DNA of 64,000 bases, from the NCBI RefSeq assembly GCF_013106755.1, contig NZ_WHPF01000009.1:124001-188000 (forward strand), read 5' to 3'. The notes beneath the pieces were generated by a model that searched no databases, was not told the DNA's origin, and worked only from the letters and a program-made list of their open reading frames with translations. Both the position numbers and the translations under genes were made by a program. The DNA is from Limnovirga soli. GTDB lineage: Bacteria > Bacteroidota > Bacteroidia > Chitinophagales > Chitinophagaceae. This document shows positions 41,991 through 51,186 of the stretch, piece after piece (within the stretch, counting starts at the first letter, position 1; every line of letters starts with the position of its first letter).

Positions 41991-42045
41991 ATTATTAGCC
42001 CAGCTATTGATTGTTTGTGGGGCTTTACTTGCGTCGCACACTTCA
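41991..42045 (-). repeat. Dispersed intergenic repeat, copy 19
   Basis: Inverted: GAAGTGTGCGACGCAAG with the outer GTACA lost, TAAAGCCCC, tail GCTGGGCTAATAATGG. Paired tail-outward with copy 20, 67 bases away. Confidence 0.75.
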
Positions 42046-42112
42046 AGTTGCTGAACCTGTATGGGCTTTTTTCGTAATTGGCTTTTAAGAAATAGTACAT
42101 AGTTATTCTATA

Positions 42113-42164
42113 GTACAAGAGTGCGACGCAAGTAAAGCTGCCATTTGTTTTTTAGCCGGGTAAC
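42113..42164 (+). repeat. Dispersed intergenic repeat, copy 20
   Basis: Head GTACAAGAGTGCGACGCAA, GTAAAGCTGC, tail GCCGGGTAACAG, 23 bases from the head. Inverted partner of copy 19. Confidence 0.8.
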
Positions 42165-42272
42165 AGAAATAGTAATTTTAATAAAAATGGTTTCCACAAA
42201 AAATATCTCTGGCCACTGTGTGATTTTTTTGCTGTTGCTGCGAATAATGATAAAAGGTTTATTTACAATTTC

Positions 42273-42791
42273 ATGAATACACTTGCTGATAAAGACAAAT
42301 TTTTGCGGCTGATTGAAGCGAATAAGGGCATTATTTTTAAAATATGCAATGCTTACTGCCATAATAAGTCCGATAGGGAGGATGTGGCCCAGGAAATAAT
42401 TTATCACCTCTGGAAATCGGGTAACAGTTTTAATCCCGATTATCAATTTTCTACCTGGATGTACCGTATTGCCTTGAATGTAGCTATTTCTTTTTATCGC
42501 AACGGTCGGCAAACCATTGCAGCTGCACCATTTACCGGACAGGTTTTTGAGCTGGAAGATAGCAACACATCGCCAGATGAAACCGAAGAACATATTGCCC
42601 TGCTGCATAAGTGTATTAACGAATTAAAAGAACTGGACAGGGCCTTGATGCTCTTGTACCTGGAAGCAAAATCTTATCAGGAAATAGGAGAAATATTAGG
42701 CATTAGCACCACCAATGTAGCCACTAAAATAAATCGTATTAAAACCAAAATAAAACAATCATTTCAACACAATAAATCAATTACAAAATGA
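42273..42791 (+). CDS. ECF-family RNA polymerase sigma factor
   Basis: 172 residues. Sigma region 2 (YCHNKSDREDVAQEIIYHLWKSGNSFNPDYQFSTWMYRIALNVAISFYR) holds the D-x-x-Q-E motif for core and -10 binding. Region 4 (CINELKELDRALMLLYLEAKSYQEIGEILGISTTNVATKINRIKTKIK) is the helix-turn-helix. No extra N- or C-terminal domain. Its stop codon overlaps the start of the next gene (ATGA), so the two are co-translated, as is usual for a sigma and its regulator. Target genes unknown. Confidence 0.95.
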   Translation: MNTLADKDKFLRLIEANKGIIFKICNAYCHNKSDREDVAQEIIYHLWKSGNSFNPDYQFSTWMYRIALNVAISFYRNGRQTIAAAPFTGQVFELEDSNTSPDETEEHIALLHKCINELKELDRALMLLYLEAKSYQEIGEILGISTTNVATKINRIKTKIKQSFQHNKSITK

Positions 42792-43477
42792 ACAATAGCG
42801 ACGAATTAATGCAGTTATGGCAGTCTTACGACAAAAAGCTTAATACATCGCTGGCCATAAACAAACATTGCATTGAAGCCATTCAAACTCAAAAAGTACT
42901 AACTGCCTTTAACCACGTAAAAGTGTATAAGTATATAGAAATTGGTACAGGCCTTTTTTGTATGTGGTTGTTGGGTAGCTTTTTGGCAAGTAATATCACC
43001 AATATGTATTTTGTTGCAGCAGCAGCAGTGTTAATGCTGTTTTGTATGGTGGCCATAATTGGCGCAGCGCATCAACTGGTGCTTATTGGCCAGGTGCAAT
43101 ACAACGGGGCGGTTATTGAAGGGCAGCGTAAATTAACTTTATTGCAGTCAACCGTTTTTATACAAACTTCTATAGTTACCTATTTGCGGCTGGCTTTGTT
43201 AAGTTTACCTTTTTATACTGCCTATCTTATTATAGGTTTCAAAGTGTTTTTTGGGATAAATATTGTTGAGCAGGGCAATAGCAACTGGTGGATATCTCAA
43301 ATAGTATTAAGCATTTTATTTGTGCCACTGTCTATTTGGATGTATAAGAAAATATCGTACAAAAACCTGCACATACCATGGGTACGCACCTTAATTGAAG
43401 GTGCTGGTGGCAAAGCCACACGTAAGGCCATGGATTATATTCAGGAACTAAACGAATTTGAAAAGGAATTGGCATAA
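42788..43477 (+). CDS. Membrane protein co-translated with ECF sigma, possible anti-sigma
   Basis: 229 residues. N-terminal soluble stretch of about 50 residues (MNNSDELMQLWQSYDKKLNTSLAINKHC), then hydrophobic segments at about 52-70, 75-96, 120-160 (two helices) and 166-183. The N-terminal 'DELMQLWQSYDKKL' segment, a short soluble sigma-binding candidate, resembles the start of Bacteroidota sigma-associated proteins. It has no zinc-binding H-x-x-x-C-x-x-C motif, so it is not a classical ZAS anti-sigma. The 4-base overlap with the sigma gene is the main reason to propose a regulatory role. Confidence 0.7.
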   Translation: MNNSDELMQLWQSYDKKLNTSLAINKHCIEAIQTQKVLTAFNHVKVYKYIEIGTGLFCMWLLGSFLASNITNMYFVAAAAVLMLFCMVAIIGAAHQLVLIGQVQYNGAVIEGQRKLTLLQSTVFIQTSIVTYLRLALLSLPFYTAYLIIGFKVFFGINIVEQGNSNWWISQIVLSILFVPLSIWMYKKISYKNLHIPWVRTLIEGAGGKATRKAMDYIQELNEFEKELA

Positions 43478-43534
43478 AACAATAGCTGTAGCAGCCGTAT
43501 TTCTTAATGGTTAAGATTGGCAAAGGTTTAAGGT

Positions 43535-43590
43535 TTTATTGGCCAGTCGATAGAGCAGGCATGATACATCGTTGTGTCACTCACTTGTAC
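43535..43590 (-). repeat. Dispersed intergenic repeat, copy 21 (variant head)
   Basis: Inverted: GTACAAGTGAGTGACACAA shares the changed core of copy 7. CGATGTATCATG follows, tail ACTGGCCAATAAAACC. Confidence 0.65.
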
Positions 43591-43765
43591 CGCATAACTG
43601 GTAGCAGCAATTTTTTTAACAAACAGTATTAAGCATCTAGAAAAGCCTATAAGTGCTGGCCAATACAAGTAAACCAATAAAACAGGTATAACCCTTATTG
43701 TTAGCACAGCGTTAAGTTCTTTTTTTCACCTTTTTATTTGCTGGTTTTGCCTGAAATTTACAGCA

Positions 43766-44224
43766 ATGCATCAACAACGCTATTTCAGGTATTTGGGCAT
43801 AATGCTGTTGGTTTCACTGTTAACGGCACCTGGGTTTGCGCAACTGCGCAAAATACCTTTTGATGTAACAGATGCATTCATGTCGCGCTATCCGCACGCC
43901 GAAAAACTGGAATGGCGGGATAAGCTTACTGCTTTTGAAGCACATTTTTATTTAAACGGTTTTGAAATGACGGCCGATTTTACCGCCAGAGGCGACTGGC
44001 AGAAAACCGAGAAATTCCTGAACCTGAATACCCTGCACAATGAAGTGGCAGCTGGTTTTAAGAAATGCAGGTATGCCGGTTGGGCGATTATTTCCATCGC
44101 CGAAATAAGTATTATCAGCGAGCCGGTGGTGTACCGTATACTGGTTAAAAAAACAAGCCTGCAAAAGAAATACCTGTATTTTAATGCCCGTGGAAAATTG
44201 TTGCGCGAAGCTATTACGCTGTAA
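43766..44224 (+). CDS. Secreted PepSY-like (beta-lactamase-inhibitor-like fold) protein
   Basis: 152 residues with signal peptide (MHQQRYFRYLGIMLLVSLLTAPGFAQ). The mature part has the pattern of PepSY-like DUF2874 proteins: VTDAFMSRYPHAEKLEWRDKLTAFEAHFYLNGFEMTADFTARGDW, then FKKCRYAGWAIISIAEIS. A small periplasmic protein probably binding peptides or proteins; function of this group is unclear. It precedes the M1 peptidase on the same strand by 95 bases. Confidence 0.75.
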   Translation: MHQQRYFRYLGIMLLVSLLTAPGFAQLRKIPFDVTDAFMSRYPHAEKLEWRDKLTAFEAHFYLNGFEMTADFTARGDWQKTEKFLNLNTLHNEVAAGFKKCRYAGWAIISIAEISIISEPVVYRILVKKTSLQKKYLYFNARGKLLREAITL

Positions 44225-44319
44225 AGCAATTGACCACTTGTTTGCCTGTTTAGGTAAAAAATACCGGGGGCAATACTGTTTTTTTATAACTTCAATGCCA
44301 TCACTAAATATAGAACGGA

Positions 44320-46176
44320 ATGAAATTCAGCAGTACTGTTTGTTTTTTGTTATTATGCGTAGGTATTGTTAAGGCCCAGCCCGACCGTTGGCAGCAACGT
44401 ATTAAATATGCCATTAACGTGGATATGAATGTGGCTACTAACCGATTTACCGGTACGGAAAAAATTGATTACTGGAACAATTCTCCGGATACCTTAAACC
44501 GTATTTTTTTTCACTTATACTGGAATGCTTTTCAGCCCAATAGCATGATGGATGTGCGCAGCCGCGAATTGGGTAAAACCATTTTGGGTAATGATAAAAA
44601 GGGTAATCCCGTGCAGGATTGGGACAGCCGTGTAACAGACCGCATCAGCAAACTGCAGCCCAATGAAATTGGGTATCAAAATGTGCAGTATGTAAAAATA
44701 AATGGGGTAGCCCAAAAACTTATTACCCACGAAACCATACTGGAAGTAATACTCGATAAACCCATTTTGCCAAAATCAAAAACAGCACTCGAAGTGGCTT
44801 TTGAAGCCCAGGTGCCTTTGCAGGTGCGCAGAAGCGGCCGCGATAATGCAGAGGGGGTACGTTATAGCATGAGCCAATGGTACCCCAAAGTTACAGAGTA
44901 TGATTACCAGGGCTGGAATGCCAATCCCTATATTGCCCGGGAGTTCTATGGCGTTTGGGGCGATTATGATGTAAATATTAACATTGATAAAACGTACATG
45001 ATTGCCGGCTCCGGCACACTTCAAAATGCCGGGGATATTGGCTTTGGTTACGAAGCAGCAGGCACTACCGTTAAAAAACCTACAGGCAATACTGTTACCT
45101 GGAAATTTGTTGCCCAAAATGTACACGATTTTGTATGGGCTGCCGATCCGGAGTATACCATTTTAAAACAGCAGGTGAAGGATGGTCCGTTAATTTATGT
45201 GATTTACAAAAAAGGTGCAGGCAATGATAAGGATTGGGAACAGGTGTTAAATAAAGCCGTTACAGCTTATCCCTTTATTGCCAAAACTTTTGGTGCATAC
45301 CCCTATAAAAATTATTCATTTATACAGGGCGGTGATGGCGGTATGGAGTATCCCATGGCTACCTTAATTAAAAATGCAAGTGTAGGTACAGCTATACATG
45401 AGTGGATGCATAGCTGGTATCAGGGAATGATGGGTAGCAATGAAAGTCTTTTTGCCTGGATGGATGAAGGGTTTACTACTTATGCCGAGCTAAGAACCAG
45501 TGCATGGTTGGCTAAAAATGATACTTCATTTGCGTTTGCCAATGCTTACGCCTCGTATTACCGCCTGGCAAAAGGTAAACTGGAAGAGCCCATGACTACC
45601 CATTCTGACCATTTTAATACCAATTCAGCCTATTCATCTGCTGCATATTCAAAAGGGGCTGTTTTTTTAGCACAGCTGGGCTATATAGTGGGCGATGCAG
45701 TGCTGGATAAAATATTGCTGGAATACTATAACCAATGGCGTTTTAAACATCCTAATGCCAACGATTTTATAAGGGTGGCAGAAAAAGTAAGTGGCATAGA
45801 ATTGCAGTGGTATAAAGAATACTGGGTATACACCACCAAAAATATTGATTATGCCCTTGGTGATGTTAATATGGATAATGGTGCCACCAGCATACTATTA
45901 AAACGCATAGGATATATGCCCATGCCGGTTGATGTAATGGTTACCTATAAAGATGGTTCTAAAGAAATGTATTATATACCCATGAACCTGATGTATGGTG
46001 CCAAGCCAGCAGAAAATACCATTCCCCGCTTTGTGCAACCAGAATGGAAATGGGTAAACCCTGAGTATACGCTTACACTAAATAGAAATGTTGCGGATAT
46101 TAAAGAAATAGAAATAGACCCCAGCAAAAGACTGGCCGATGTAAACAGGGTAAATAATAAGCTTACGGTTCCTTAA
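44320..46176 (+). CDS. Secreted M1 family metallopeptidase, short form
   Basis: 618 residues. Signal peptide MKFSSTVCFLLLCVGIVKAQ, then the M1 N-terminal beta-domain (DMNVATNRFTGTEKIDYWNNSPDTLNRIFFHLYWNAF). Complete zinc site His360-Glu361-x-x-His364 (AIHEWMHSWYQ) with Glu383 in WMDEGFTTY. GGMEYPMATLI stands where aminopeptidases have GAMEN. Paralog of the 944-residue protein at 32262, and it lacks the long beta-rich C-terminal extension of that one. Periplasmic or surface peptidase. A terminator follows at 46204. Confidence 0.93.
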   Translation: MKFSSTVCFLLLCVGIVKAQPDRWQQRIKYAINVDMNVATNRFTGTEKIDYWNNSPDTLNRIFFHLYWNAFQPNSMMDVRSRELGKTILGNDKKGNPVQDWDSRVTDRISKLQPNEIGYQNVQYVKINGVAQKLITHETILEVILDKPILPKSKTALEVAFEAQVPLQVRRSGRDNAEGVRYSMSQWYPKVTEYDYQGWNANPYIAREFYGVWGDYDVNINIDKTYMIAGSGTLQNAGDIGFGYEAAGTTVKKPTGNTVTWKFVAQNVHDFVWAADPEYTILKQQVKDGPLIYVIYKKGAGNDKDWEQVLNKAVTAYPFIAKTFGAYPYKNYSFIQGGDGGMEYPMATLIKNASVGTAIHEWMHSWYQGMMGSNESLFAWMDEGFTTYAELRTSAWLAKNDTSFAFANAYASYYRLAKGKLEEPMTTHSDHFNTNSAYSSAAYSKGAVFLAQLGYIVGDAVLDKILLEYYNQWRFKHPNANDFIRVAEKVSGIELQWYKEYWVYTTKNIDYALGDVNMDNGATSILLKRIGYMPMPVDVMVTYKDGSKEMYYIPMNLMYGAKPAENTIPRFVQPEWKWVNPEYTLTLNRNVADIKEIEIDPSKRLADVNRVNNKLTVP

Positions 46177-46203
46177 CAGGGAATATTATATTGCAATAAC
46201 AAG

Positions 46204-46230
46204 GGCCGGTTGTATTACCGGCTTTTGTTT
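46204..46230 (+). terminator. Terminator of the short M1 peptidase gene
   Basis: GCCGGT-TGTATT-ACCGGC followed by TTTTGTTT. Stem of only 6 bp, so of moderate strength. Confidence 0.65.
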
Positions 46231-46303
46231 GCCCATCCTTATTTGGTGTAAAGTTGTTTTGCTATAGTTTGTGTTGGCTGTTAGCAGCTGCCCATGTTGT
46301 ACA

Positions 46304-46361
46304 GTACAAGTGTGCGACGCAAGTACAGCCGCTATGGAAATATGTTGCCGGGCCCAAAAAA
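46304..46361 (+). repeat. Dispersed intergenic repeat, copy 22
   Basis: Head GTACAAGTGTGCGACGCAA, GTACAGCCGC (a variant of GTAAAGCTGC also seen in copy 27), tail GCCGGGCCCAAAAAATAC. Confidence 0.8.
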
Positions 46362-46486
46362 TACTTCATCTAATTTGGGGTTTAGCGCTTACTGCTGTTG
46401 TGTAATTGAAACAGCAAACCAATAAATTTATCTTTCATAATAAAAAGAGTGTCTTACATTAGTATACTTAAAAACAGTTCGTATTC

Positions 46487-47386
46487 ATGCGCAAGAAAAA
46501 GTATAATGGCGATAGGGTGATTTGGAAAAATGTTTGGGATGCTAAAAATCTGCTGCACATAATTGCCGGTACAGCACTGGCTGTGTTGGCAATGAAGGGC
46601 TTTATGATACCCAACAGGTTTATGGATGGCGGCGTTACCGGTATTTCCATATTGCTGCACGAAATATTTCATATTAATATCAGTATACTCGTGCTGGGCA
46701 TTAATGCCTTTTTTATTTACCTGGGCTACAGAAGAATTGGTAAAACATTTGCGGTGCAAACCACCATTGCGGTATTACTGCTATCGGCAGGTCTTTTGTT
46801 TATTAATATACAACCCATTACCAGCGATAAATTATTAATTGCCATATTTGGCGGTATATTAATTGGTGCCGGGGTAGGCCTTGTAATTAGGGGCGGCGGT
46901 GTAATTGATGGTGCAGAAGTAATTGCCGTTTTTACCAAACGCAGAACAGGGCTGTCTAACAGCGAAATAATCATGATGATCAATACCCTCATTTTTGCGG
47001 TAGCCGCATTGCAATTTGGCATTGAAACCGCCATGTATTCCATCATTACCTATTTTACTGCCACCCGTGTTACAGATTATGTGGTAGATGGTATTGAAGA
47101 ATTTACCGCTGTAAACATCATCTGCTCGCAGCAGGAAGATGTAAAAAATTTGCTGGTAAACGATCTGGGTAAAGGCATTACCGTTTACAAAGGCGAACGG
47201 GGGTATTTACCCGGTAGTTTTGATGTTAAAATAGATTGCGAAATTATAGTTACCATAGTTACCCGTTTAGAAATTAAGCAAATACACGATGCCGTTATGC
47301 GGATAGACCCCAAAGCATTTATGTATGTGCAAACCATAAAAGAAGCTACCGGTGGCGTACTTAAATCAAAGGCCCATGTAAAGTAA
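46487..47386 (+). CDS. YitT family membrane protein (DUF161/DUF2179)
   Basis: 299 residues. A short cytoplasmic start (MRKKKYNGDRVIWKNVWDAKNLLHI) leads to five to six membrane helices (IAGTALAVLAMKGFMIPNRFMDGGVTGISILLH etc.). The C-terminal DUF2179 domain is VNIICSQQEDVKNLLVNDLGKGITVYKGERGYL, then DPKAFMYVQTIKEATGG. The architecture is that of the YitT family found in most Firmicutes and Bacteroidota; the transported or sensed substrate is unknown. The HD gene starts 7 bases after its stop. Confidence 0.92.
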   Translation: MRKKKYNGDRVIWKNVWDAKNLLHIIAGTALAVLAMKGFMIPNRFMDGGVTGISILLHEIFHINISILVLGINAFFIYLGYRRIGKTFAVQTTIAVLLLSAGLLFINIQPITSDKLLIAIFGGILIGAGVGLVIRGGGVIDGAEVIAVFTKRRTGLSNSEIIMMINTLIFAVAALQFGIETAMYSIITYFTATRVTDYVVDGIEEFTAVNIICSQQEDVKNLLVNDLGKGITVYKGERGYLPGSFDVKIDCEIIVTIVTRLEIKQIHDAVMRIDPKAFMYVQTIKEATGGVLKSKAHVK

Positions 47387-47392
47387 TTGCCT

Positions 47393-47956
47393 ATGAAAGA
47401 ATTTGTTGTAGACTTATTAAAAAACAACCTGTCATTATATTTTTTTTACCACAATCCGGCGCATACCCTTTATGTGCTGGAAAAAGCATTGGAAATTAGC
47501 CAAACCGAAAACTGTAGTGCAGAAGAAATTGCCCTGCTAACTGTAGCCGTACTTTGGCACGATACGGGTTATATCATCACCTATGCCAATCACGAAGAAG
47601 CAGGTTGCACACTGGCCCGTAAATATTTGCCCGATTATGGCCTATCCCTCCCCGATATTGAAAAAGTATGTGGTATGATAATGGCCACCAAAATACCACA
47701 GCAGCCAAAAAATAAATTAGAGCAAATAATTGCCGATGCCGATCTGGAATATTTAGGTACAGACAGTGCCGCTATTCAGGCCGAAAATTTATATAAAGAA
47801 CTGCAATACATAAACCCGCAACTTACCCGCGAAAGGTGGAACCAAATGCAAATAAGCTTTATACAACAACACCAATATTTTACCCGCTTTTGCATAGAAA
47901 ACCGGGAGCCTGTAAAACAGCAATACCTGCAGCAAATTATTAACAGCACCTTGTAA
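47393..47956 (+). CDS. HD domain phosphohydrolase
   Basis: 187 residues from the ATG at 47393; a TTG six bases earlier is less likely. HD metal site: His20/His24 in FFYHNPAHTLYVL, His-Asp in VLWHDTGYIITYANHEEAG, and Asp in ADADLEYLG. This is the predicted metal-dependent phosphohydrolase family (c-di-AMP, nucleotide or phospholipid substrates are all known), substrate not assigned. Translationally near the YitT gene, 6 bases apart, suggesting a shared unit. Confidence 0.85.
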   Translation: MKEFVVDLLKNNLSLYFFYHNPAHTLYVLEKALEISQTENCSAEEIALLTVAVLWHDTGYIITYANHEEAGCTLARKYLPDYGLSLPDIEKVCGMIMATKIPQQPKNKLEQIIADADLEYLGTDSAAIQAENLYKELQYINPQLTRERWNQMQISFIQQHQYFTRFCIENREPVKQQYLQQIINSTL

Positions 47957-47965
47957 AATAAGGCA

Positions 47966-48023
47966 ATTTTTTAGGCCAGGCAATTGGCATGCAATGCAGC
48001 ATCCTTGCGTCGCACACTTGTAC
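47966..48023 (-). repeat. Dispersed intergenic repeat, copy 23
   Basis: Inverted: head GTACAAGTGTGCGACGCAA, GGATGCTGC block, tail GCCTGGCCTAAAAAATT, 23 bases from the head. GGTTGGATACTTT on the far side of the head. Confidence 0.8.
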
Positions 48024-48223
48024 GGTTGGATACTTTATGCAGCAGGCCATACCTTTACAAACAACGACTTAAGTTCTGATTGTTTTATGCGTGGTCCATA
48101 AAACAGTAAACAAAACAAAGCTGCATTGCACAGATTATCTTTAATTTGCTATACAAAAACAGAAAGCGACCAAACACTGGTATATAGTACATAAATTCAC
48201 TCCCATCATTCATTCAATATATT

Positions 48224-49558
48224 ATGAGTTTTGATTTTATACTTGGAATGGTTCTATTTAGTTACCTGCGTAAGTTTTTACGCACCACCGGCCTAACCAG
48301 CTTTTGGGATAAAGTGCTGCAATATGGACTGATCATTTCAATTGTTCTGATGGTAATTAATATAGTACAACCTGGCGGCAGGCATGTTACGGAGTGGATT
48401 ATGCATCTTATTTTGGTTGCCTTTATTTACATTACTTTAAAGCTACCCATTTTTAAGCCGGCAAGATCTATTATATACGCCGTATTGCCCCTTGTAATAA
48501 TAGCCATTATAGAGGATGTTTTACAGCTGTTAAACAATAATCAGTACGATGATTGGCTGGATTCTGCAGAAATATTTGCAATTGTTTGGTGGGCTGCCAT
48601 GTGGTTTATTATCAACAGACAAAAAAAGGCGCTGGAAAAAGCGCAACAAAAGGCCAAAGAAAAAGAAGCCGAAATAAAAATTACCGAAGCCTTAAAAGCC
48701 GAATTGGAAGTACAAGTGGCCGAGCGTACAGCGCAACTTACTGCCCAAAAAGAGGAGTTGCAACTGGCCATTACAGAATTAAAAGCCACACAGGCACAAT
48801 TAATTCAGTCAGAAAAAATGGCATCGCTGGGTGAGCTTACTGCCGGCATTGCCCATGAAATTCAAAACCCGCTGAACTTTGTAAACAACTTTTCTGAAGT
48901 AAATGCAGAACTGGTTGAAGAAATGAAAACAGCATTGGCCTCCGGCGATAAAGAGGAAGCGATTGCCATTGCCAATGATATTGCCGCCAACGAACAAAAA
49001 ATAAACCACCATGGCAAGCGGGCCGATGCGATTGTAAAAGGCATGTTACAACATAGCCGTACCAGCAGCGCCATAAAAGAACCTGCCGATATAAATGCAT
49101 TGGCTGATGAGTATTTTCGGCTGGCTTACCATGGGTTAAGGGCAAAAGATAAAACATTTAATGCCACCCTAAAATCTAATTTTGACGACACTATTGGCAG
49201 CATCAATATTATTCCGCAGGATATTGGCAGGGTAGTGCTTAACCTGTTTACCAATGCATTTTATGCGGTAACCGAACGGAAAAAGCAAAACATACCCGGT
49301 TACGAACCCACCGTTACGCTTAGCACCAAAAAACAAGGCAATAAAGTGGTAGTGATGGTGCAGGACAATGGGAATGGCATTCCTCAAAAAGTGGTAGATA
49401 AAATATTTCAACCTTTCTTTACCACCAAGCCCACCGGGCAGGGTACAGGCCTGGGCTTAAGTTTAAGTTACGATATTGTAAAAGCACATAATGGGGAATT
49501 AAAAGTAACAACAACCGAAGGCACAGGCACAGTGTTTATTATTGAGTTGCCGGTGTAA
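48224..49558 (+). CDS. Sensor histidine kinase
   Basis: 444 residues. Three or four N-terminal membrane helices (up to about residue 130) are followed by a long coiled coil (KKALEKAQQKAKEKEAEIKITEALKAELEVQVAERTAQLTAQKEELQ). The H-box MASLGELTAGIAHEIQNPLNFVNN holds the phospho-accepting His. The ATPase domain has N-box NLFTNAFYAV, G1 DNGNGIPQ and G2 GTGLGLSLSYDIVKAHNGELKV. No separate sensor domain is visible, so the signal may be membrane-borne. Heads a three-gene unit with two response regulators downstream, the second carrying an adenylate cyclase. Confidence 0.93.
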   Translation: MSFDFILGMVLFSYLRKFLRTTGLTSFWDKVLQYGLIISIVLMVINIVQPGGRHVTEWIMHLILVAFIYITLKLPIFKPARSIIYAVLPLVIIAIIEDVLQLLNNNQYDDWLDSAEIFAIVWWAAMWFIINRQKKALEKAQQKAKEKEAEIKITEALKAELEVQVAERTAQLTAQKEELQLAITELKATQAQLIQSEKMASLGELTAGIAHEIQNPLNFVNNFSEVNAELVEEMKTALASGDKEEAIAIANDIAANEQKINHHGKRADAIVKGMLQHSRTSSAIKEPADINALADEYFRLAYHGLRAKDKTFNATLKSNFDDTIGSINIIPQDIGRVVLNLFTNAFYAVTERKKQNIPGYEPTVTLSTKKQGNKVVVMVQDNGNGIPQKVVDKIFQPFFTTKPTGQGTGLGLSLSYDIVKAHNGELKVTTTEGTGTVFIIELPV

Positions 49559-49704
49559 ATGGTGCGGGGTAGATGCAGTTGTATATGCAAAGCAGGTTTA
49601 AGGTGGATATAGGTTTTTAAAAAAAATTTGTAAAATTGAAGCTGCATGACTGTTTGCAATGTTTAGGTTATTATAAGGCTGTTTACTTTGCTGCATAGCG
49701 AACC

Positions 49705-49764
49705 GAACCCTGAAGAGTGCGACGCAAGGATGCATCATATTGATTACCATGCCGGGCTAAAAAT
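49705..49764 (+). repeat. Dispersed intergenic repeat, copy 24 (hybrid head)
   Basis: Head starts like the alternative type (GAACCCTGAA) and continues as the canonical type (GAGTGCGACGCAAGG). GATGCATCATAT follows, tail GCCGGGCTAAAAATA. It ends 7 bases before the ATG of the response regulator. Confidence 0.8.
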
Positions 49765-49771
49765 AGAGCTT

Positions 49772-50146
49772 ATGAAAATTTTAGTAGTTGATGATGAAAG
49801 AGACATGCAAACCTTGTTTGAGCAAAGGTTTAGAAAAGCCATTCGTGAAAAAGAGGTTGAATTTGCATTTGCCTTTTCGGGCGAAGAAGCACTTAGTTAT
49901 TTAAACCAGCACGAACATGAAGCTGTATTAATACTGTCTGATATTAATATGCCAGGCATGAGTGGTTTGGAGTTGCTGGATCATATAAAGCATACTTATT
50001 TAAAACCTCCTCCCGTAGTAATGATGATTACTGCGTATGGCGATGCAGAGAATTATAATATTGCCAAACAATTGGGTGCAGATGATTTTTTAACCAAGCC
50101 TGTAGATTTTGCCCTTCTAAAACAAAAATTAAACATTAACAGCTAA
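49772..50146 (+). CDS. Single-domain response regulator
   Basis: 125 residues from the ATG at 49772; the frame opens upstream at a TTG, but that part is translated repeat sequence and is rejected. Receiver domain: acidic pair in [12 protein letters not shown], phospho-acceptor Asp in [20 protein letters not shown], then MMITAYGDA and the conserved Lys-Pro in FLTKPVDF. No output domain, so it acts through a partner. The stop overlaps the start of the next gene by 1 base (TAATG), ensuring coupled translation with the cyclase response regulator. Confidence 0.93.
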   Translation: MKILVVDDERDMQTLFEQRFRKAIREKEVEFAFAFSGEEALSYLNQHEHEAVLILSDINMPGMSGLELLDHIKHTYLKPPPVVMMITAYGDAENYNIAKQLGADDFLTKPVDFALLKQKLNINS

Positions 50147-51186
50147 TGGCGAAAATATTGGTGGCCGATGATGAAGCCGATTTGGAAGTATTGATTAAAC
50201 AGAAGTTCCGTCAAAAAATACGGGAACAGTATTATGAATTTATATTTGCCGTAAATGGTAATGATGCACTGGAAAAAATACAAAACCATCCGGATATTGA
50301 TATTGTATTAAGCGATATCAATATGCCCGAAATGGATGGACTAACACTGTTAAACCGGCTGCACGAATCGAGCCCCTTAATAAAGGCGGTTATGGTATCG
50401 GCTTATGGCGATATGGATAATATACGTGTAGCCATGAACCGTGGTGCCTTTGATTTTATTACCAAACCCATCAATTTTGAAGACCTGGCATTAACCATAG
50501 AAAAAACCATTAAACAGGTTGCTCAAAACCGCGAAACCATTAAAGCCATAAAGGAAAACAATATCCTGCGCATGTATGTAGACGAAACAGTGCTTAAGTT
50601 TATGGGCAGCCGGGAATATGAAACCTCTTTAATGGTAAATGAAACTATTGAAGCCACTATTGTATTTATTGATATCTGCAGTTTTACCTCCATTAGCGAA
50701 AACGAATCACCCGATTTGGTGGTGCAGTTACTCAATAAGTATTTTGATGTAATGGTAAAGGAAATTATTGCGCAGGGCGGCTATATTGATAAGTTTATTG
50801 GCGATGCTATCATGGCTGTGTTTAGGGGCGATTACCATTTAGATAAAGCCATTGAAGCCAGTTTGGCCGTACGTGCACAAATAGAAAAACTACCCGATAT
50901 TGCCGAACATGTGGCTTTTACGCCCAAGGTTTCTATAGGCATAAATAGCGGCGAAATGGTGTCGGGTAATATCGGCTCGGCCAATTTGCGTCGCTTAGAC
51001 TATACCGTTATAGGCGATGTGGTAAATACCGCACAACGTTTACAGGCCGCTGCCAAAGAAGGGCAGATTATAATAAACGAAGCCTGTTACCAAAAAGTAA
51101 AAGAATCTTTTAATTGCCGTAAAGTGCAGGAAGTAAGTTTAAAAAACAAAACCAAGCCAGAAGTAATTTATGAAGTAATGGATTAG
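50146..51186 (+). CDS. Response regulator with class III adenylate cyclase output
   Basis: 346 residues. Receiver domain (1-120): [16 protein letters not shown], Asp in [23 protein letters not shown]. The class III nucleotide cyclase domain (about 165-346) holds both metal-binding Asp residues (FIDICSFTS and GDAIMAVF). The adenine-selecting pair is present: Lys in YIDKFIGDA and Thr in DYTVIGD. Transition-state Asn and Arg are in NTAQRLQ. So it should make cAMP from ATP when the receiver is phosphorylated, presumably by the kinase at 48224. Such fused RR-cyclase proteins occur in several phyla. Dimeric, cytoplasmic. Confidence 0.93.
   Translation: MAKILVADDEADLEVLIKQKFRQKIREQYYEFIFAVNGNDALEKIQNHPDIDIVLSDINMPEMDGLTLLNRLHESSPLIKAVMVSAYGDMDNIRVAMNRGAFDFITKPINFEDLALTIEKTIKQVAQNRETIKAIKENNILRMYVDETVLKFMGSREYETSLMVNETIEATIVFIDICSFTSISENESPDLVVQLLNKYFDVMVKEIIAQGGYIDKFIGDAIMAVFRGDYHLDKAIEASLAVRAQIEKLPDIAEHVAFTPKVSIGINSGEMVSGNIGSANLRRLDYTVIGDVVNTAQRLQAAAKEGQIIINEACYQKVKESFNCRKVQEVSLKNKTKPEVIYEVMD

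Larger units (their letters stand above)
41939..42272. other. 334-base divergent region between rarA and the ECF sigma gene
   Basis: Holds the inverted repeat pair 19/20. The remaining 110 bases before the sigma gene should hold its promoter; none is evident. Confidence 0.5.
46177..46486. other. 310-base gap between M1 peptidase and YitT genes
   Basis: Holds the terminator (46204) and repeat copy 22 (46304). Nothing else recognised. Confidence 0.55.

Noticed and set aside
49688-49771. Longer N-terminus for the response regulator from a TTG
   Set aside because: The 28 extra residues are a translation of repeat copy 24, and the receiver domain starts exactly at the later ATG.
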